64,000 nt of DNA, from assembly GCA_001998905.1 (NCBI GenBank), contig MLAA01000023.1, positions 1 through 64,000 on the forward strand, in the 5' to 3' direction. The notes beneath the pieces were generated by a model. That model made no database searches, had not been told where the DNA came from, and saw nothing but the letters and a program-made list of their open reading frames with translations. The DNA is from Rodentibacter caecimuris. GTDB lineage: Bacteria; Pseudomonadota; Gammaproteobacteria; Enterobacterales; Pasteurellaceae. Numbering within the stretch: the first letter of the stretch is position 1; each line of letters begins with the position of its first letter. A program made the position numbers and the translations under genes. Positions 17,034-27,719 of the stretch are shown here, one piece after another.

Positions 17034-18005
17034 ATGGATGCAACCTCAAATATTGCTACTAATGTAGCTATTGCTGCGGAATTTGAATTATGTGAAAAAA
17101 TCCTTGAAATGTTGAAAAAAAGTGCGGTCGAAATCGGTGGTGTTTCTATTGTTGAAATTTATCCTTTTGATGAAGAACAAGGGTTGCGTTTCCAGAACAA
17201 AACAGTGCAACAACTTTCTCCTGATGAGATCGATTGGTCGGTATTTAATTACGTCTTTTTTGCAGGTGATCTCTCAACTGCCTCCTATTTAGCCAAAGCT
17301 GCGGAGGCTGGCTGCGTGGTTATTGATGTTAAAGGTATATGCGCAAGTTTGTCTGATGTACCGATAGTTATCCCCTCAATTAATGAAGAGTCCTTAATTG
17401 AGTTACGTCAACGTAATATCGTAAGTTTGCCAGATGTACAGGTGAGTCAATTAGCCTTATCGATTTTTCCCTTCTTACAATATAGCGAAATTCAGCGACT
17501 TTTTGTTACTTCTTTATTACCGGTATCTTATACAGGGAATGAAAATGTTGGCAAACTAGCAGGGCAAACTGCACGTTTACTTAATGGTATTCCGCTGGAA
17601 GGAAGTGAACAACGTTTTGCTTTTGATGTATTTCCACAACAAATTTCGCATTTAAGCCTACAATTTAGGAAAATTTTCCCACAGATTAATGAAGTGGTTT
17701 TTCATCAAATTCAAGTACCGGTTTTTTATGGCTTAGCGCAAAAAGTAAGTTTATTTTCCGAGTATGAATGGCATTATGAACCTCAAAATTCTCTGTGGTT
17801 ACAAGTTCATTCCGAATTAATTACGCCAGTACTTAACGGTGAGAATGAAAATGGGCAGGAAAATATCAGTTTGCATTTAACTAACTTTAGTTTAACAGAG
17901 AGTGGAAATGGTGCGGAATTTTGGACAGTAGCCGATGATCAACGTTTCAGTTTGGCATTTTTGTCGGTAAAACTCTTTGAATCGATTTATCAACAAGGAT
18001 ATTAA
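17034..18005 (+). CDS. usg: USG-1-like protein of the aspartate-semialdehyde dehydrogenase family
   Basis: A 323-residue homologue of aspartate-semialdehyde dehydrogenase. The N-terminal nucleotide-binding half is diverged (TNVAIAAEFELCEKILEML replaces the usual GxVG loop). The segment where the catalytic Cys of true ASADH lies (after IPSINEESL) has no Cys, so dehydrogenase activity is unlikely; the same holds for Usg of E. coli. The C-terminal dimerisation half (GNENVGKLAGQTARLLNGIP) is kept. Function unknown. Start has GGAGAGAAAA upstream. Runs into the permease gene with a 3-nt gap. Confidence 0.8.
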   Translation: MDATSNIATNVAIAAEFELCEKILEMLKKSAVEIGGVSIVEIYPFDEEQGLRFQNKTVQQLSPDEIDWSVFNYVFFAGDLSTASYLAKAAEAGCVVIDVKGICASLSDVPIVIPSINEESLIELRQRNIVSLPDVQVSQLALSIFPFLQYSEIQRLFVTSLLPVSYTGNENVGKLAGQTARLLNGIPLEGSEQRFAFDVFPQQISHLSLQFRKIFPQINEVVFHQIQVPVFYGLAQKVSLFSEYEWHYEPQNSLWLQVHSELITPVLNGENENGQENISLHLTNFSLTESGNGAEFWTVADDQRFSLAFLSVKLFESIYQQGY

Positions 18006-18008
18006 AAT

Positions 18009-19319
18009 ATGCAAAATCAATCTTTCTTACAACGCTTTTTCAAACTAAAAGAAAAAGGAAGTAATCCTAAGACAGAAATTATTGCCGGGATTACAACATT
18101 TTTTACTATGGTTTACATCGTTTTTGTCAATCCATTGGTGTTGGGGGATGCCGGAATGGATAAACAAGTCGTATTCGTTACTACTTGTTTGATTGCTGGA
18201 TTCGGTACGATTGCGATGGGTTTATTCAGTAATTTACCGATAGCTCTAGCACCAGCAATGGGATTAAATGCTTTTTTTGCCTATGTCGTCGTCGGTAAAC
18301 TAGGCTATTCTTGGGAAGTCGGAATGGGCGCAATTTTTTGGGGCTCTGTAGGATTATTATTGTTAACGTTATTCCAAATTCGTTATTGGTTAATGGCATC
18401 CATTCCTCTTGGTTTACGCGTAGGAATTGGCGCGGGGATCGGATTTTTTATTGCCTTGATTGGTTTTAAAAACATGGGGATTGTCGTATCTAATCCTGCT
18501 ACTTTAGTTACCTTAGGTGATTTACATGATCTAAAAGTATTATTCGGAATATTAGGTTTTTTCATTATTGTTGTATTAGCAGCAAGGAATATTTATTCTG
18601 GCGTGTTGGTCTCTATTGCAGTGGTTACCGGTTTAGCACTTTGTTTTGATGATGCTGTTAGTTTTCAGGGTATTATTTCTATGCCGCCAAGCCTTGGTAC
18701 AGTAGTTGGTAAAGTAGATCTACCCGGAGCATTGGATACTGCATTATTAGGGATTATTTTCTCATTTTTATTAGTCAATTTATTTGATTCCTCAGGTACA
18801 TTACTTGGCGTAACAGATAAAGCTGGTTTTAGTGATGAGAAAGGACGTTTTCCAAAAATGAAACAAGCATTATATGTCGATAGTGTAAGTGCCGTGGCAG
18901 GTTCTTATATTGGTACTTCGGCAATTAGTACTTATATCGAAAGTGGCGCAGGTGTTTCCGTAGGCGGCCGGACCGGTTTAACAGCAATAACGGTCGGTGT
19001 ATTATTCTTATTAACAATTTTCTTTTCACCATTGGCACAAGTTGTACCAGCCTATGCAACAGCTGGTGCTTTGGTTTATGTGGGCATTTTAATGGCATCT
19101 AGTCTAATTCGAGTGCAGTGGGAAGATTTAACGGAGGCAACACCAGCATTTATTACTGCAGCAATGATGCCTTTTACCTATTCAATTACGGAAGGTATTG
19201 CTTTTGGTTTTATTAGTTATTGTATTATGAAAACTTGTACCGGACGAATTAAAGAAATTAATGCACCCGTTTGGGTCGTCTCCCTTTTATTCGCAGCCAA
19301 ATTTATTTGGGTTGGTTAA
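18009..19319 (+). CDS. NCS2/AzgA-type purine permease
   Basis: A 436-residue inner-membrane transporter of the guanine/hypoxanthine (AzgA-like) nucleobase:cation symporter-2 family, with about 12-14 membrane segments. Landmarks are NPLVLGDAGMDKQVVFVTTC, LAPAMGLNAFFAYVVVG and LVNLFDSSGTLLGVTDKAGF, then the ESGAGVSVGGRTGLTA loop that binds the purine. Substrate preference (hypoxanthine, guanine or adenine) cannot be set from sequence. Likely co-transcribed with usg and the DsrE-like gene. Confidence 0.9.
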   Translation: MQNQSFLQRFFKLKEKGSNPKTEIIAGITTFFTMVYIVFVNPLVLGDAGMDKQVVFVTTCLIAGFGTIAMGLFSNLPIALAPAMGLNAFFAYVVVGKLGYSWEVGMGAIFWGSVGLLLLTLFQIRYWLMASIPLGLRVGIGAGIGFFIALIGFKNMGIVVSNPATLVTLGDLHDLKVLFGILGFFIIVVLAARNIYSGVLVSIAVVTGLALCFDDAVSFQGIISMPPSLGTVVGKVDLPGALDTALLGIIFSFLLVNLFDSSGTLLGVTDKAGFSDEKGRFPKMKQALYVDSVSAVAGSYIGTSAISTYIESGAGVSVGGRTGLTAITVGVLFLLTIFFSPLAQVVPAYATAGALVYVGILMASSLIRVQWEDLTEATPAFITAAMMPFTYSITEGIAFGFISYCIMKTCTGRIKEINAPVWVVSLLFAAKFIWVG

Positions 19320-19340
19320 TCGTTGATGAAAGAGAATGCT

Positions 19341-19697
19341 ATGCAGAATATTTTATTTATTATTCATAGTGCGGGTTATGGCAATGAAAGTTTTTTCAGT
19401 GCTTTACGCCTAGCGTTACAATTGCAAGAACAGAATAAAAGTGCGGTTAATTTAAGGTTATTTTTGATGTCTGATGCGGTTACTGGCGGTTTGGCAAAAC
19501 AGGCTCCGATAGAAGGTTATCATTTACAGCAAATGCTGGAAATTTTAACCGCACAAGGTGCAGAAGTGAAATTATGTAAAACTTGTGCTAATGCAAGAGG
19601 TATTACCGAGCTGCCTTTAGCACAAGGGGTTCAAATTGGCACTTTAAGCGAATTGGCAGATTGGACAGTAGTCGCTGATAAAGTCTTGAATTTTTAA
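19341..19697 (+). CDS. DsrE/YchN-like sulfur-transfer family protein
   Basis: A 118-residue DsrE-family protein (MQNILFIIHSAGYGNESFFS; VNLRLFLMSDAVTGGLAKQA; LCKTCANARGI). The Cys pair in LCKTCANARG sits where YchN has its conserved cysteine. Likely cytoplasmic and oligomeric; partner unknown. I choose the ATG at 19341, which has AAAGAGA upstream; two earlier in-frame starts exist at 19323 (TTG) and 19326 (ATG). An uptake signal copy lies inside the gene. Confidence 0.85.
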   Translation: MQNILFIIHSAGYGNESFFSALRLALQLQEQNKSAVNLRLFLMSDAVTGGLAKQAPIEGYHLQQMLEILTAQGAEVKLCKTCANARGITELPLAQGVQIGTLSELADWTVVADKVLNF

Positions 19698-19705
19698 TAA
19701 TAAAG

Positions 19706-19740
19706 GAAGGTGCGCAATATTCGCACCTTCTGATTTTATT
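19706..19740 (+). terminator. Terminator after the DsrE-like gene
   Basis: A perfect 9-bp GC-rich stem GAAGGTGCG/CGCACCTTC with a 7-nt loop, then TGATTTTATT. It ends the usg-permease-DsrE unit. Confidence 0.85.
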
Positions 19741-19805
19741 GTGATTTATTCTGTATTGCGTATTGATATTGCGTTAGCAGACTGAATAGCTAAACGGATA
19801 ATAAG

Positions 19806-22800
19806 ATGAATACATTGCAACCTTTAGATCCCATTTCTATTCCCTTATCTCAAATTAATCTAATTGAAGCCTCTGCTGGAACAGGTAAAACCTATACCAT
19901 GGGATCGATCTACTTACGTTTACTGCTACAAGGCGGTGAGAATAATTTTTATCGGCCTTTAAAGGTGGAAGAGATTTTAGTGGTAACGTTCACAGATATG
20001 GCAACACAGGAGTTAAAGCAAAAGATTCGTGAAAGAATTAATGAGGCAAAGCGATTCTTCATCCATTACCAATCACTTTCCGTCACGGAGAGATTGGCGT
20101 TTTTAACGGCTAAAAAAGGCGAATTTCTAACCGCACTTTTAGCCCGGTTGGAATCGCGTCTTGAAGAGTCTATATTACGTTTAACTTTGGCGGAACAAAA
20201 TATGGATTTAGCGGCGATTTATACTATTCATAGTTTTTGTCATCGAATGCTAATGCAATATGCCTTTAATTCCGGTGTACACTTTAATTTGCAACTCGTA
20301 CAAAATCAGCAAGAGCTATTTATTCGTTTGGTACGTGAGTTTTGGCGTACTGAATTTTATTCTCAGCCATTAGAAATTGCTCGATTTATTCAGGTACAAC
20401 TAGGCACGCCAGATAAGATTTTACAAGTGCTAAAAAGCTATATTGGTAAGCCGTTGAAAGTAGAAACAGCGTATCAGACATTAATTAATATTCCTTTAGC
20501 CGAATTTTTATCGAAATACGTTAGTTCCAGACAAAAATTAATTTGGCAGCTGAAACAGGACTGGCTAGCAAATGAAGAGGGTATTCGAGGGATTATTGAA
20601 GAAGAAACGAAAAAGACCTATAAGAAAGGTGAGAAAAAACGTTTGAAACGAACGATTTTTAGTAGCCGAAATGTACCTAATTGGTTTCATCAAATTCATC
20701 AATGGGCGGCAGATAATGCTGAAATGCCTGATTGTTTATTGACTTATTTCAGCCAACAAGCATTAGACACCTTATATGTAGAAGATGGGGCACAACCGAT
20801 AACTCATCCTATTTTTAATCAAATTGACGAATTAAAACAACAGCTAGCGGATACTGAAATTTATAAAAAAGTACTGATTTATCACTACTTGAAGGGGGTT
20901 AATCAGCTTTTGTTTGAATATAAGGCTAACCATTCGGAAAAAGGGTTCGACGATTTATTGCAATTATTACGAAATGCACTTTATCAGCATAATGGTAATG
21001 CATTAGCAGAATTTATCCGAATACAATATCCTTTTGCAATGATTGATGAGTTCCAAGACACTGATGCTTGTCAGTATGCAATTTTTTCAAAAATTTATAT
21101 CGAAAGTGTTGAAGGTCAGTCTGGATTTATGATGGTAGGCGATCCTAAACAGGCAATTTATCGTTTTCGTGGCGCGGATATTTTTACCTATTTTAATGCG
21201 GTAGAACGTGCTAGCGGTAGATTTAATCTAAACCGAAATTATCGTTCACAGCAAACATTAGTCGAAACGACGAATCAATTATTTGATTTTCAACCTGCGC
21301 CGTTTATTTATTCAAATATTGAATTTACACCAGTTTTAGCAAAACCGGATCATTTTAAATTTCAGCTTAATGACAAACTTGAGCCGGCAATGCAAGTATA
21401 TATTGCCGATGAAGAAAATCAATCTTTCGCTGAAATTTGTGCCGCAGGTATTTATCAATGGTTGCAAAGTGCGGTCGAAAATCGGGCTGTTTTTACTCAA
21501 TCAAATATTGTACAAAAATCACTAGAAGCGGAAGAAATTGCTGTTTTAGTACGAAGCGGCTATGAAGCAGAATTAATAAAAAAAGCTCTGCAAAAGCGTG
21601 GTATAGCTTCTGTGTATTTATCCGATAAAACCAATGTGTTTGATACTCAAATTGCACGGGAATTAGCGCGAGTGTTATTAGCGTGCGTAGAACCCACTGC
21701 TCGTAATATTTTAAATGCTATTGCTACTGGGTTATTCGGCTTAACCTCAAAAGAAATTTTACAAACTCATCATATTGAAGAGAGTATAACAGCTGAGAAG
21801 GCAGAAAAAGATCTTAATCAATGGTTGCAAGTTTTCTTGAAGTGTCAGAAAAATTGGCAATATCAGGGGATTTTAGCAATGCTGCAACAATTGTTTTTAA
21901 CGGAAAATATTTTGTTGCGATTAATGGAAAGAGTTGATGGTGAGCGGCAAATTACGGATTTACTACATCTTAGCGAATTATTACAACAAGCTGCGATGGC
22001 TAATGTAGGACAATCTGCATTACTACGCTGGTTTGAAAAACAAATTCAGGGAAATGGTGGAGAGGAAGAACAAATTCGTTTAGAAAGTGAACGCCAATTA
22101 GTAAAAATCGTTACTATTCATAAATCAAAGGGACTGCAATATGATTTGGTATGGTTACCTTTTCTGGGATCACCTGCGAAAAATTTTAAACAAGATGTGC
22201 AAATTTATTATAACAAGGAAAAAAATGAAATTCTGTGGGATATGGATAATCAAAACCAAGAATTGATTTATCAAGAAACTTTTGCCGAAGAATTACGCTT
22301 GCTTTATGTGGCGCTGACAAGAGCAAAATATCAAACTGTAATCAGCTTGCCGAAGACGTTTTCAAACTATTGGAACAGTTTGTTTTATTTGTTAAGCCAA
22401 GGGAGAATTGGCGTCCGAGCCGAGATTTCCGATAACCAAGAAGTTACAGTAGAAACATTATTTAAACCGCTTTTAGCAAAATTAAGTAAAAAACATATTC
22501 AAATGAATGAGGCAAGCGAGTTGCTATCGTTGGACGGTGTATTACAAACAAAAATGATAGAGGAACCTTCGCTTTCAGCCAAAAAATTTGTGGGAAAGAT
22601 AGAACAAGACTGGCAAGTAACCAGCTTTAGTGAAATTGAATTTGAACATCGTCGAGTTTATTCCCAGCAAGATTATAAGGAAAGTACGGCTGATTTTCAG
22701 CAAGTTTTTAGTCTTGTTGGAGAAGATGAGCTACAAATGTCAGATGTTTCTTCTGTTCAAAAATGGGATGGCAATAAACATGTTAAAGAATATTCCGGGT

Positions 22801-23486
22801 TAACTTTCCCTAAAGGTGCGAGAGTTGGAACACAAATTCATCGTCATTTTGAAAAACTTCCGTTTTATCAAGTTGCTGATAAAGATGAGATAAGGCAATT
22901 GTGTTTGGCTTTAAATTTGGATGAACATTGGATAGATCCGACTAGATTATGGTTTCAACAAATTATTGATACTCCATTATTCACTAATAGTGAAATGACA
23001 TTGGCTAAACTTGCACCGAAGGATTGCATTAAAGAAATGCCTTTTTATTTGTCTATTCGTAATTATTTTAATATTAAGGATTTTAATGAGGCCTTAAAAA
23101 CGTATCATCATCTTCCGACAATGCCACTGCAAATTAGCGATATGAAAGGAATGGTAAGGGGGATTATTGATTTGGTCTTTCGTTATAATGGTAAGTATTA
23201 TTTATTGGACTATAAATCTAATTATTTAGGTCGTAGTATTGAAGATTATCAAAATAAAAATTTACATTCGGTAATGATCGAACAACATTATGATTGGCAA
23301 TATTTATTTTATACTTTGGCATTGCATCGTTATTTAATGCAGCGAGATCCTGATTATTGTTATGAGAAACATTTTGGCGGCGTGCTATATGCCTTTTTAC
23401 GCGGAATGAACGGAGGCGCTGGCGAGGGGATATTTTTTGATAAACCGGATTGGCAGTTAATTTGTCGATTAGAGGAAATATTTTAA
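19806..23486 (+). CDS. recB: Exodeoxyribonuclease V beta subunit RecB
   Basis: A 1226-residue RecB, the 3'-5' helicase and nuclease subunit of RecBCD for double-strand break repair. UvrD-like motifs in order: IEASAGTGKTYT (Walker A, about 20-31), MIDEFQDTD (Walker B, about 414), VGDPKQAIYRFRGAD, TIHKSKGLQYDLVWLPF (about 767) and LLYVALTRAKY (about 833). The C-terminal nuclease domain shows GIIDLVFRYNGKYYLLDYKS with the metal-binding Asp and the Lys. It overlaps recD by one base. recC is not in the window. Confidence 0.97.
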   Translation: MNTLQPLDPISIPLSQINLIEASAGTGKTYTMGSIYLRLLLQGGENNFYRPLKVEEILVVTFTDMATQELKQKIRERINEAKRFFIHYQSLSVTERLAFLTAKKGEFLTALLARLESRLEESILRLTLAEQNMDLAAIYTIHSFCHRMLMQYAFNSGVHFNLQLVQNQQELFIRLVREFWRTEFYSQPLEIARFIQVQLGTPDKILQVLKSYIGKPLKVETAYQTLINIPLAEFLSKYVSSRQKLIWQLKQDWLANEEGIRGIIEEETKKTYKKGEKKRLKRTIFSSRNVPNWFHQIHQWAADNAEMPDCLLTYFSQQALDTLYVEDGAQPITHPIFNQIDELKQQLADTEIYKKVLIYHYLKGVNQLLFEYKANHSEKGFDDLLQLLRNALYQHNGNALAEFIRIQYPFAMIDEFQDTDACQYAIFSKIYIESVEGQSGFMMVGDPKQAIYRFRGADIFTYFNAVERASGRFNLNRNYRSQQTLVETTNQLFDFQPAPFIYSNIEFTPVLAKPDHFKFQLNDKLEPAMQVYIADEENQSFAEICAAGIYQWLQSAVENRAVFTQSNIVQKSLEAEEIAVLVRSGYEAELIKKALQKRGIASVYLSDKTNVFDTQIARELARVLLACVEPTARNILNAIATGLFGLTSKEILQTHHIEESITAEKAEKDLNQWLQVFLKCQKNWQYQGILAMLQQLFLTENILLRLMERVDGERQITDLLHLSELLQQAAMANVGQSALLRWFEKQIQGNGGEEEQIRLESERQLVKIVTIHKSKGLQYDLVWLPFLGSPAKNFKQDVQIYYNKEKNEILWDMDNQNQELIYQETFAEELRLLYVALTRAKYQTVISLPKTFSNYWNSLFYLLSQGRIGVRAEISDNQEVTVETLFKPLLAKLSKKHIQMNEASELLSLDGVLQTKMIEEPSLSAKKFVGKIEQDWQVTSFSEIEFEHRRVYSQQDYKESTADFQQVFSLVGEDELQMSDVSSVQKWDGNKHVKEYSGLTFPKGARVGTQIHRHFEKLPFYQVADKDEIRQLCLALNLDEHWIDPTRLWFQQIIDTPLFTNSEMTLAKLAPKDCIKEMPFYLSIRNYFNIKDFNEALKTYHHLPTMPLQISDMKGMVRGIIDLVFRYNGKYYLLDYKSNYLGRSIEDYQNKNLHSVMIEQHYDWQYLFYTLALHRYLMQRDPDYCYEKHFGGVLYAFLRGMNGGAGEGIFFDKPDWQLICRLEEIF

Positions 23487-25393
23487 TGTTGGCATTATTG
23501 GACGAATTAAAACAGAAACAAATCATTAGCTCTGCTGATTTTTATTTTGCTAAATTGATTGGTGAAAAACAGGAAAATCAACCCGAAGCAATAAAAAATT
23601 TAGCCATGCTGTTAGCCGTACTTTGTAATCAGTCTGTACAACAAGGGAATATTTGTTTAGTTCTGAATGATAATATTTTACAGCAGTTTTTTTATTCTGG
23701 GTTGTGCCAATTCGAGAAGGATTATATTGCTTTAATTAAACAAAAAATTGGCGATTACCCGGTTTATCAGTGGCAATCATTATTGCAAGATAATGTCGCG
23801 TTTACTGAGTATCCGCAACAAAAAGTTGCTCCCTTAGTATTTCAATTTAATGCACTTTACTTTTATCGGTATTGGAAAGATGAGCGGATTATTGCGTTAT
23901 ATTTAAAAAGTGCGGTCAAAAATCAGCGTGTTTTGTTAGCCAGTAATGTTGAAATTGCGAAAGCGTTAGATCGATATTTTTTTACAAGTGGTAATAAGGT
24001 TGATATTGATTGGCAGAAAATTGCTGCTGCAGTGGCATTAAGCCAGCAATTTAGCATTATTTCCGGTGGACCCGGAACAGGTAAAACGACAACAGTTGCA
24101 AAATTATTGGCTGCATTACAAACGCTCTCTCAAGGTCAATTACATATTAAATTAGTTGCTCCGACAGGGAAAGCAGCTGCACGCTTAACGGAATCCCTAA
24201 ATAATTCTTTACAAAAACTAAAACAGGAAAAGCTGCTTTCCAATGAGTTAGTAGACCGTATTCCTACTTCAGCCCAAACAATACATCGATTACTTGGTGT
24301 TCGCCCTTTTAGTGATAAAGTCATTTATGATGTAAATAATCCACTACAAATTGATTTATTAGTGGTAGATGAAGCATCAATGATTGATTTGACTTTAATG
24401 GCGAAGTTAATGCAAGCATTGAGACCTGATACACGCCTAATATTATTAGGAGATAAAGATCAATTATCTGCAGTAGAAGCGGGGGCAGTATTGGCAGAAT
24501 TACTTTCTTTTCATCAAGCGGAAACGCCTTATAGCCCAGCCCAAACTCAATATTTGAAGGAAGTAACGGGTTATCAATTGGTCGAAAGCATAAAGGTTAA
24601 CCGATTACAAGATAGTGTAGCTTCTTTAAAATTTAGTTATCGTGCTAAAGAGGCGCCTTATATTCTGAGATTGGCAGAAAAAATTAATGAAGGAAAAGGG
24701 TGGGAAAGTCGCGAGGAATTTAATGGCAATAATTCATTAATTTGGCATGAATTGAGTGGGCGTTCAAATTTGACAGAAATTTTATGTTTAGCTGTAGAAA
24801 AATATCAGCAATATTTGTTACTGATTTTGCACCAGTTAGGTAGGAATAATAATGAACAGCTTAGCGAAATTTTCCAAGCATTTAATTCATGTCGATTTTT
24901 GACAGCTCTTAGGATTGGCGAATTCGGTGTTGAGAATTTAAACCAAAAGATTGCAGAAAGTTTGCGGCGACAAGCTTTAGTAAAATTTAAATCGTCTCAA
25001 GATTGGTACTTAGGAAAGCCGATAATGATCACACAAAATGATGATACGGTTAAGCTTTATAATGGAGACATTGGGTTATATTTAGGTGATGGAACGGTTT
25101 ATTTTGAACAAGGGGAAGGGCAATATCGTGCTGTACCGACAAGTCGGATTCCAAGTTATGAACCTGCTTTTGCGATGACGGTACATAAGTCTCAAGGTTC
25201 GGAGTTTGAACATACAGTTTTAGTTTTACCTGTAGAATTTAATCCTATTTTATCCAGAGAGTTAGTTTATACGGCAATAACTCGAGCTAAAAAAACATTA
25301 ACTGTTTTTGCCAACAGTCGAGTTTGGGATCATTCGCTCAATCAAATGACTCAACGCCAGAGTAGCTTAAGATATTTATTAAATGAAGAATAG
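23486..25393 (+). CDS. recD: Exodeoxyribonuclease V alpha subunit RecD
   Basis: A 635-residue RecD, the 5'-3' SF1B helicase of RecBCD. Walker A is GGPGTGKTTT (about residue 195), Walker B LLVVDEASMIDL (about 287); the C-terminal motifs are AMTVHKSQGSEFEHTVLVLP and YTAITRAKKTL. I set the start at the ATG of TAATG shared with the recB stop; the frame extends 12 codons further into recB but the overlap start matches family N-termini (MLALLDELKQ). Ends about 205 bp before rplM. Confidence 0.97.
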   Translation: MLALLDELKQKQIISSADFYFAKLIGEKQENQPEAIKNLAMLLAVLCNQSVQQGNICLVLNDNILQQFFYSGLCQFEKDYIALIKQKIGDYPVYQWQSLLQDNVAFTEYPQQKVAPLVFQFNALYFYRYWKDERIIALYLKSAVKNQRVLLASNVEIAKALDRYFFTSGNKVDIDWQKIAAAVALSQQFSIISGGPGTGKTTTVAKLLAALQTLSQGQLHIKLVAPTGKAAARLTESLNNSLQKLKQEKLLSNELVDRIPTSAQTIHRLLGVRPFSDKVIYDVNNPLQIDLLVVDEASMIDLTLMAKLMQALRPDTRLILLGDKDQLSAVEAGAVLAELLSFHQAETPYSPAQTQYLKEVTGYQLVESIKVNRLQDSVASLKFSYRAKEAPYILRLAEKINEGKGWESREEFNGNNSLIWHELSGRSNLTEILCLAVEKYQQYLLLILHQLGRNNNEQLSEIFQAFNSCRFLTALRIGEFGVENLNQKIAESLRRQALVKFKSSQDWYLGKPIMITQNDDTVKLYNGDIGLYLGDGTVYFEQGEGQYRAVPTSRIPSYEPAFAMTVHKSQGSEFEHTVLVLPVEFNPILSRELVYTAITRAKKTLTVFANSRVWDHSLNQMTQRQSSLRYLLNEE

Positions 25394-25456
25394 TAACAAA
25401 CATTGGGTAATTTATTCTTTTTTGCATAAAAAATTAGCGTTTTAAAAATTTTCTTG

Positions 25457-26027
<571 letters not shown>

Positions 26028-26043
26028 TCACGAGGTTAGGAAA

Positions 26044-26436
26044 ATGGCAGAGAATCAAAACTACGGCACTGGTCGCCGCAAAAGCTCTTCAGCTCGTGTA
26101 TTCATCAAACCGGGCAGTGGTAAAATTACAATTAACCAACGTGAATTAGATGTTTACTTCGGTCGTCAAACGTCTCGTATGATCGTTCGTCAACCGTTAG
26201 AGTTGGTTGAGTTAACAGATAAATTAGATCTTTATATTACTGTAAAAGGCGGTGGTATTTCTGGTCAAGCGGGTGCGATCCGTCATGGTATTACCCGTGC
26301 GTTAATTGAATACGATGAGACTTTACGTCCTGCGTTACGTGCAGCGGGCTTTGTAACTCGTGATGCACGTCGTGTTGAACGTAAAAAAGTGGGTTTACAC
26401 AAAGCACGTCGTCGTCCGCAATATTCAAAACGTTAA
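26044..26436 (+). CDS. rpsI: 30S ribosomal protein S9
   Basis: A 130-residue S9. It opens with [20 protein letters not shown] and ends in the basic tail [17 protein letters not shown] that reaches the P-site tRNA. The core [19 protein letters not shown] is conserved. Second gene of the operon, followed by a strong terminator. Confidence 0.98.
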   Translation: MAENQNYGTGRRKSSSARVFIKPGSGKITINQRELDVYFGRQTSRMIVRQPLELVELTDKLDLYITVKGGGISGQAGAIRHGITRALIEYDETLRPALRAAGFVTRDARRVERKKVGLHKARRRPQYSKR

Positions 26437-26451
26437 TTTTTCTTTTCACCA

Positions 26452-26484
26452 AAAATGCAAGCAATCAAGCTTGCATTTTTTTAT
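26452..26484 (+). terminator. rplM-rpsI terminator
   Basis: A 10-bp stem AAAATGCAAG/CTTGCATTTT with an 8-nt loop and a tail of T. Confidence 0.88.
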
Positions 26485-26602
26485 ATAATTCCTAACTATT
26501 TGAAAACAAAACATAAAATAAATTTATTTGGCAATTAAATTGTACTTTATGCTAAAATAGCGAGCTATTTTTTATTTGATAGATTTAATTTTGGAGGAAT
26601 AA

Positions 26603-27241
26603 ATGTCTAGTGCATCAAAACGTTCGGTTATGACACTATTTTCAAATAAAGAGGATATTTACTGTCATCAAGTCAAAATTGTTTTAGCCGAAAAAGGGGT
26701 TGCTTATGAGAATGAAGAAATTGACCCTGCTTCATTGCCTGAAGATTTAATGGAACTAAGCCCTTATGGTACTTTACCGACGTTAGTTGATCGTGATTTA
26801 GTACTTTTTGATGCGCGTATTGTAATGGAATATTTAGATGAACGTTTTCCTCACCCTCCTCTTATGCCTGTTTATCCTGTTGCCCGTGGCAAAAGCCGTT
26901 TATTAATGTTAAGAATTGAACAAGATTGGTATTCGGTTCTAAAGCAAGCGGAAAATGCGAGTAACGATGAGGAACGCAATGCAGCCCTTAAACAGTTAAA
27001 AGAAGAATTACTGGCTATTGCACCGATTTTTCAGCAAACCCCTTATTTTATGAGTGAAGAATTCAGCTTAGTTGATTGCTATATTGCTCCGTTATTATGG
27101 AAATTAAAAGATTACGGGGTTGAATTTAGCGGTGCGGGTAGTAAAGCTATCAAAAGCTATATGGATCGTGTATTTAGCCGTGATTCTTTTCTCCAATCAG
27201 TTGGTCAGGTTGCGCCAAAAAATTTGATGGATGATAAATAA
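26603..27241 (+). CDS. sspA: Stringent starvation protein A
   Basis: A 212-residue glutathione-S-transferase-fold protein that binds RNA polymerase and changes promoter choice under starvation. It has the thioredoxin-like N-domain (VMTLFSNKEDIYCHQVKIVL, SPYGTLPTLVDRDLVLFDAR) and the all-helical C-domain. The conserved surface pocket PHPPLMPVYPVARGKSRLLM is present. It has GGAGG upstream and is followed after 2 nt by sspB. The location after rpsI is conserved in gammaproteobacteria. Confidence 0.96.
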   Translation: MSSASKRSVMTLFSNKEDIYCHQVKIVLAEKGVAYENEEIDPASLPEDLMELSPYGTLPTLVDRDLVLFDARIVMEYLDERFPHPPLMPVYPVARGKSRLLMLRIEQDWYSVLKQAENASNDEERNAALKQLKEELLAIAPIFQQTPYFMSEEFSLVDCYIAPLLWKLKDYGVEFSGAGSKAIKSYMDRVFSRDSFLQSVGQVAPKNLMDDK

Positions 27242-27243
27242 CT

Positions 27244-27711
27244 ATGAAATATCAATCATTGCCAAAAAGACCTTATTTATTAAGAGCTTATTATGATTGG
27301 CTGAGCGACAATAATTTCACACCCTATCTTGTAGTTGATGCTACTTATTATAGTGTAGATGTACCACAGGAGTATGTACAAGATGGGCAAATTGTATTAA
27401 ATCTTTCATTGAATGCGACAGGTAATTTACAGATTACGAATGATTTTATTCGGTTTAACGCTAGGTTTAAAGGCATCCCTCGTGATATTTATATCCCAAT
27501 GGGGGCAGCATTGGCGATCTATGCGAGAGAAAATGGTGATGGTGTGATGTTCGAATCGGAAGCTATTTATGATGAATTAAATCATTCGAAATCTGAGCAG
27601 CCTTTAAGTTTTGTTGAGGCAGTAGAAAGTTCGGTGAAGGTAGAGAAACCGAAAAAACTAGATAAAGCAAACTCTTCGGCTTCTACACCTAAATTAAGGA
27701 TTCTCGATTAA
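27244..27711 (+). CDS. sspB: ClpXP adaptor SspB
   Basis: A 155-residue SspB that tethers ssrA-tagged proteins to ClpXP. The folded tag-binding domain (residues 1-115, KRPYLLRAYYDWLSDNNFTP, VLNLSLNATGNLQI, FKGIPRDIYIPMGAALAIYA) is followed by a flexible linker. It ends in the short ClpX-binding tail KLRILD. Probably co-translated with sspA. Confidence 0.95.
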   Translation: MKYQSLPKRPYLLRAYYDWLSDNNFTPYLVVDATYYSVDVPQEYVQDGQIVLNLSLNATGNLQITNDFIRFNARFKGIPRDIYIPMGAALAIYARENGDGVMFESEAIYDELNHSKSEQPLSFVEAVESSVKVEKPKKLDKANSSASTPKLRILD

Positions 27712-27719
27712 GAAGAATG

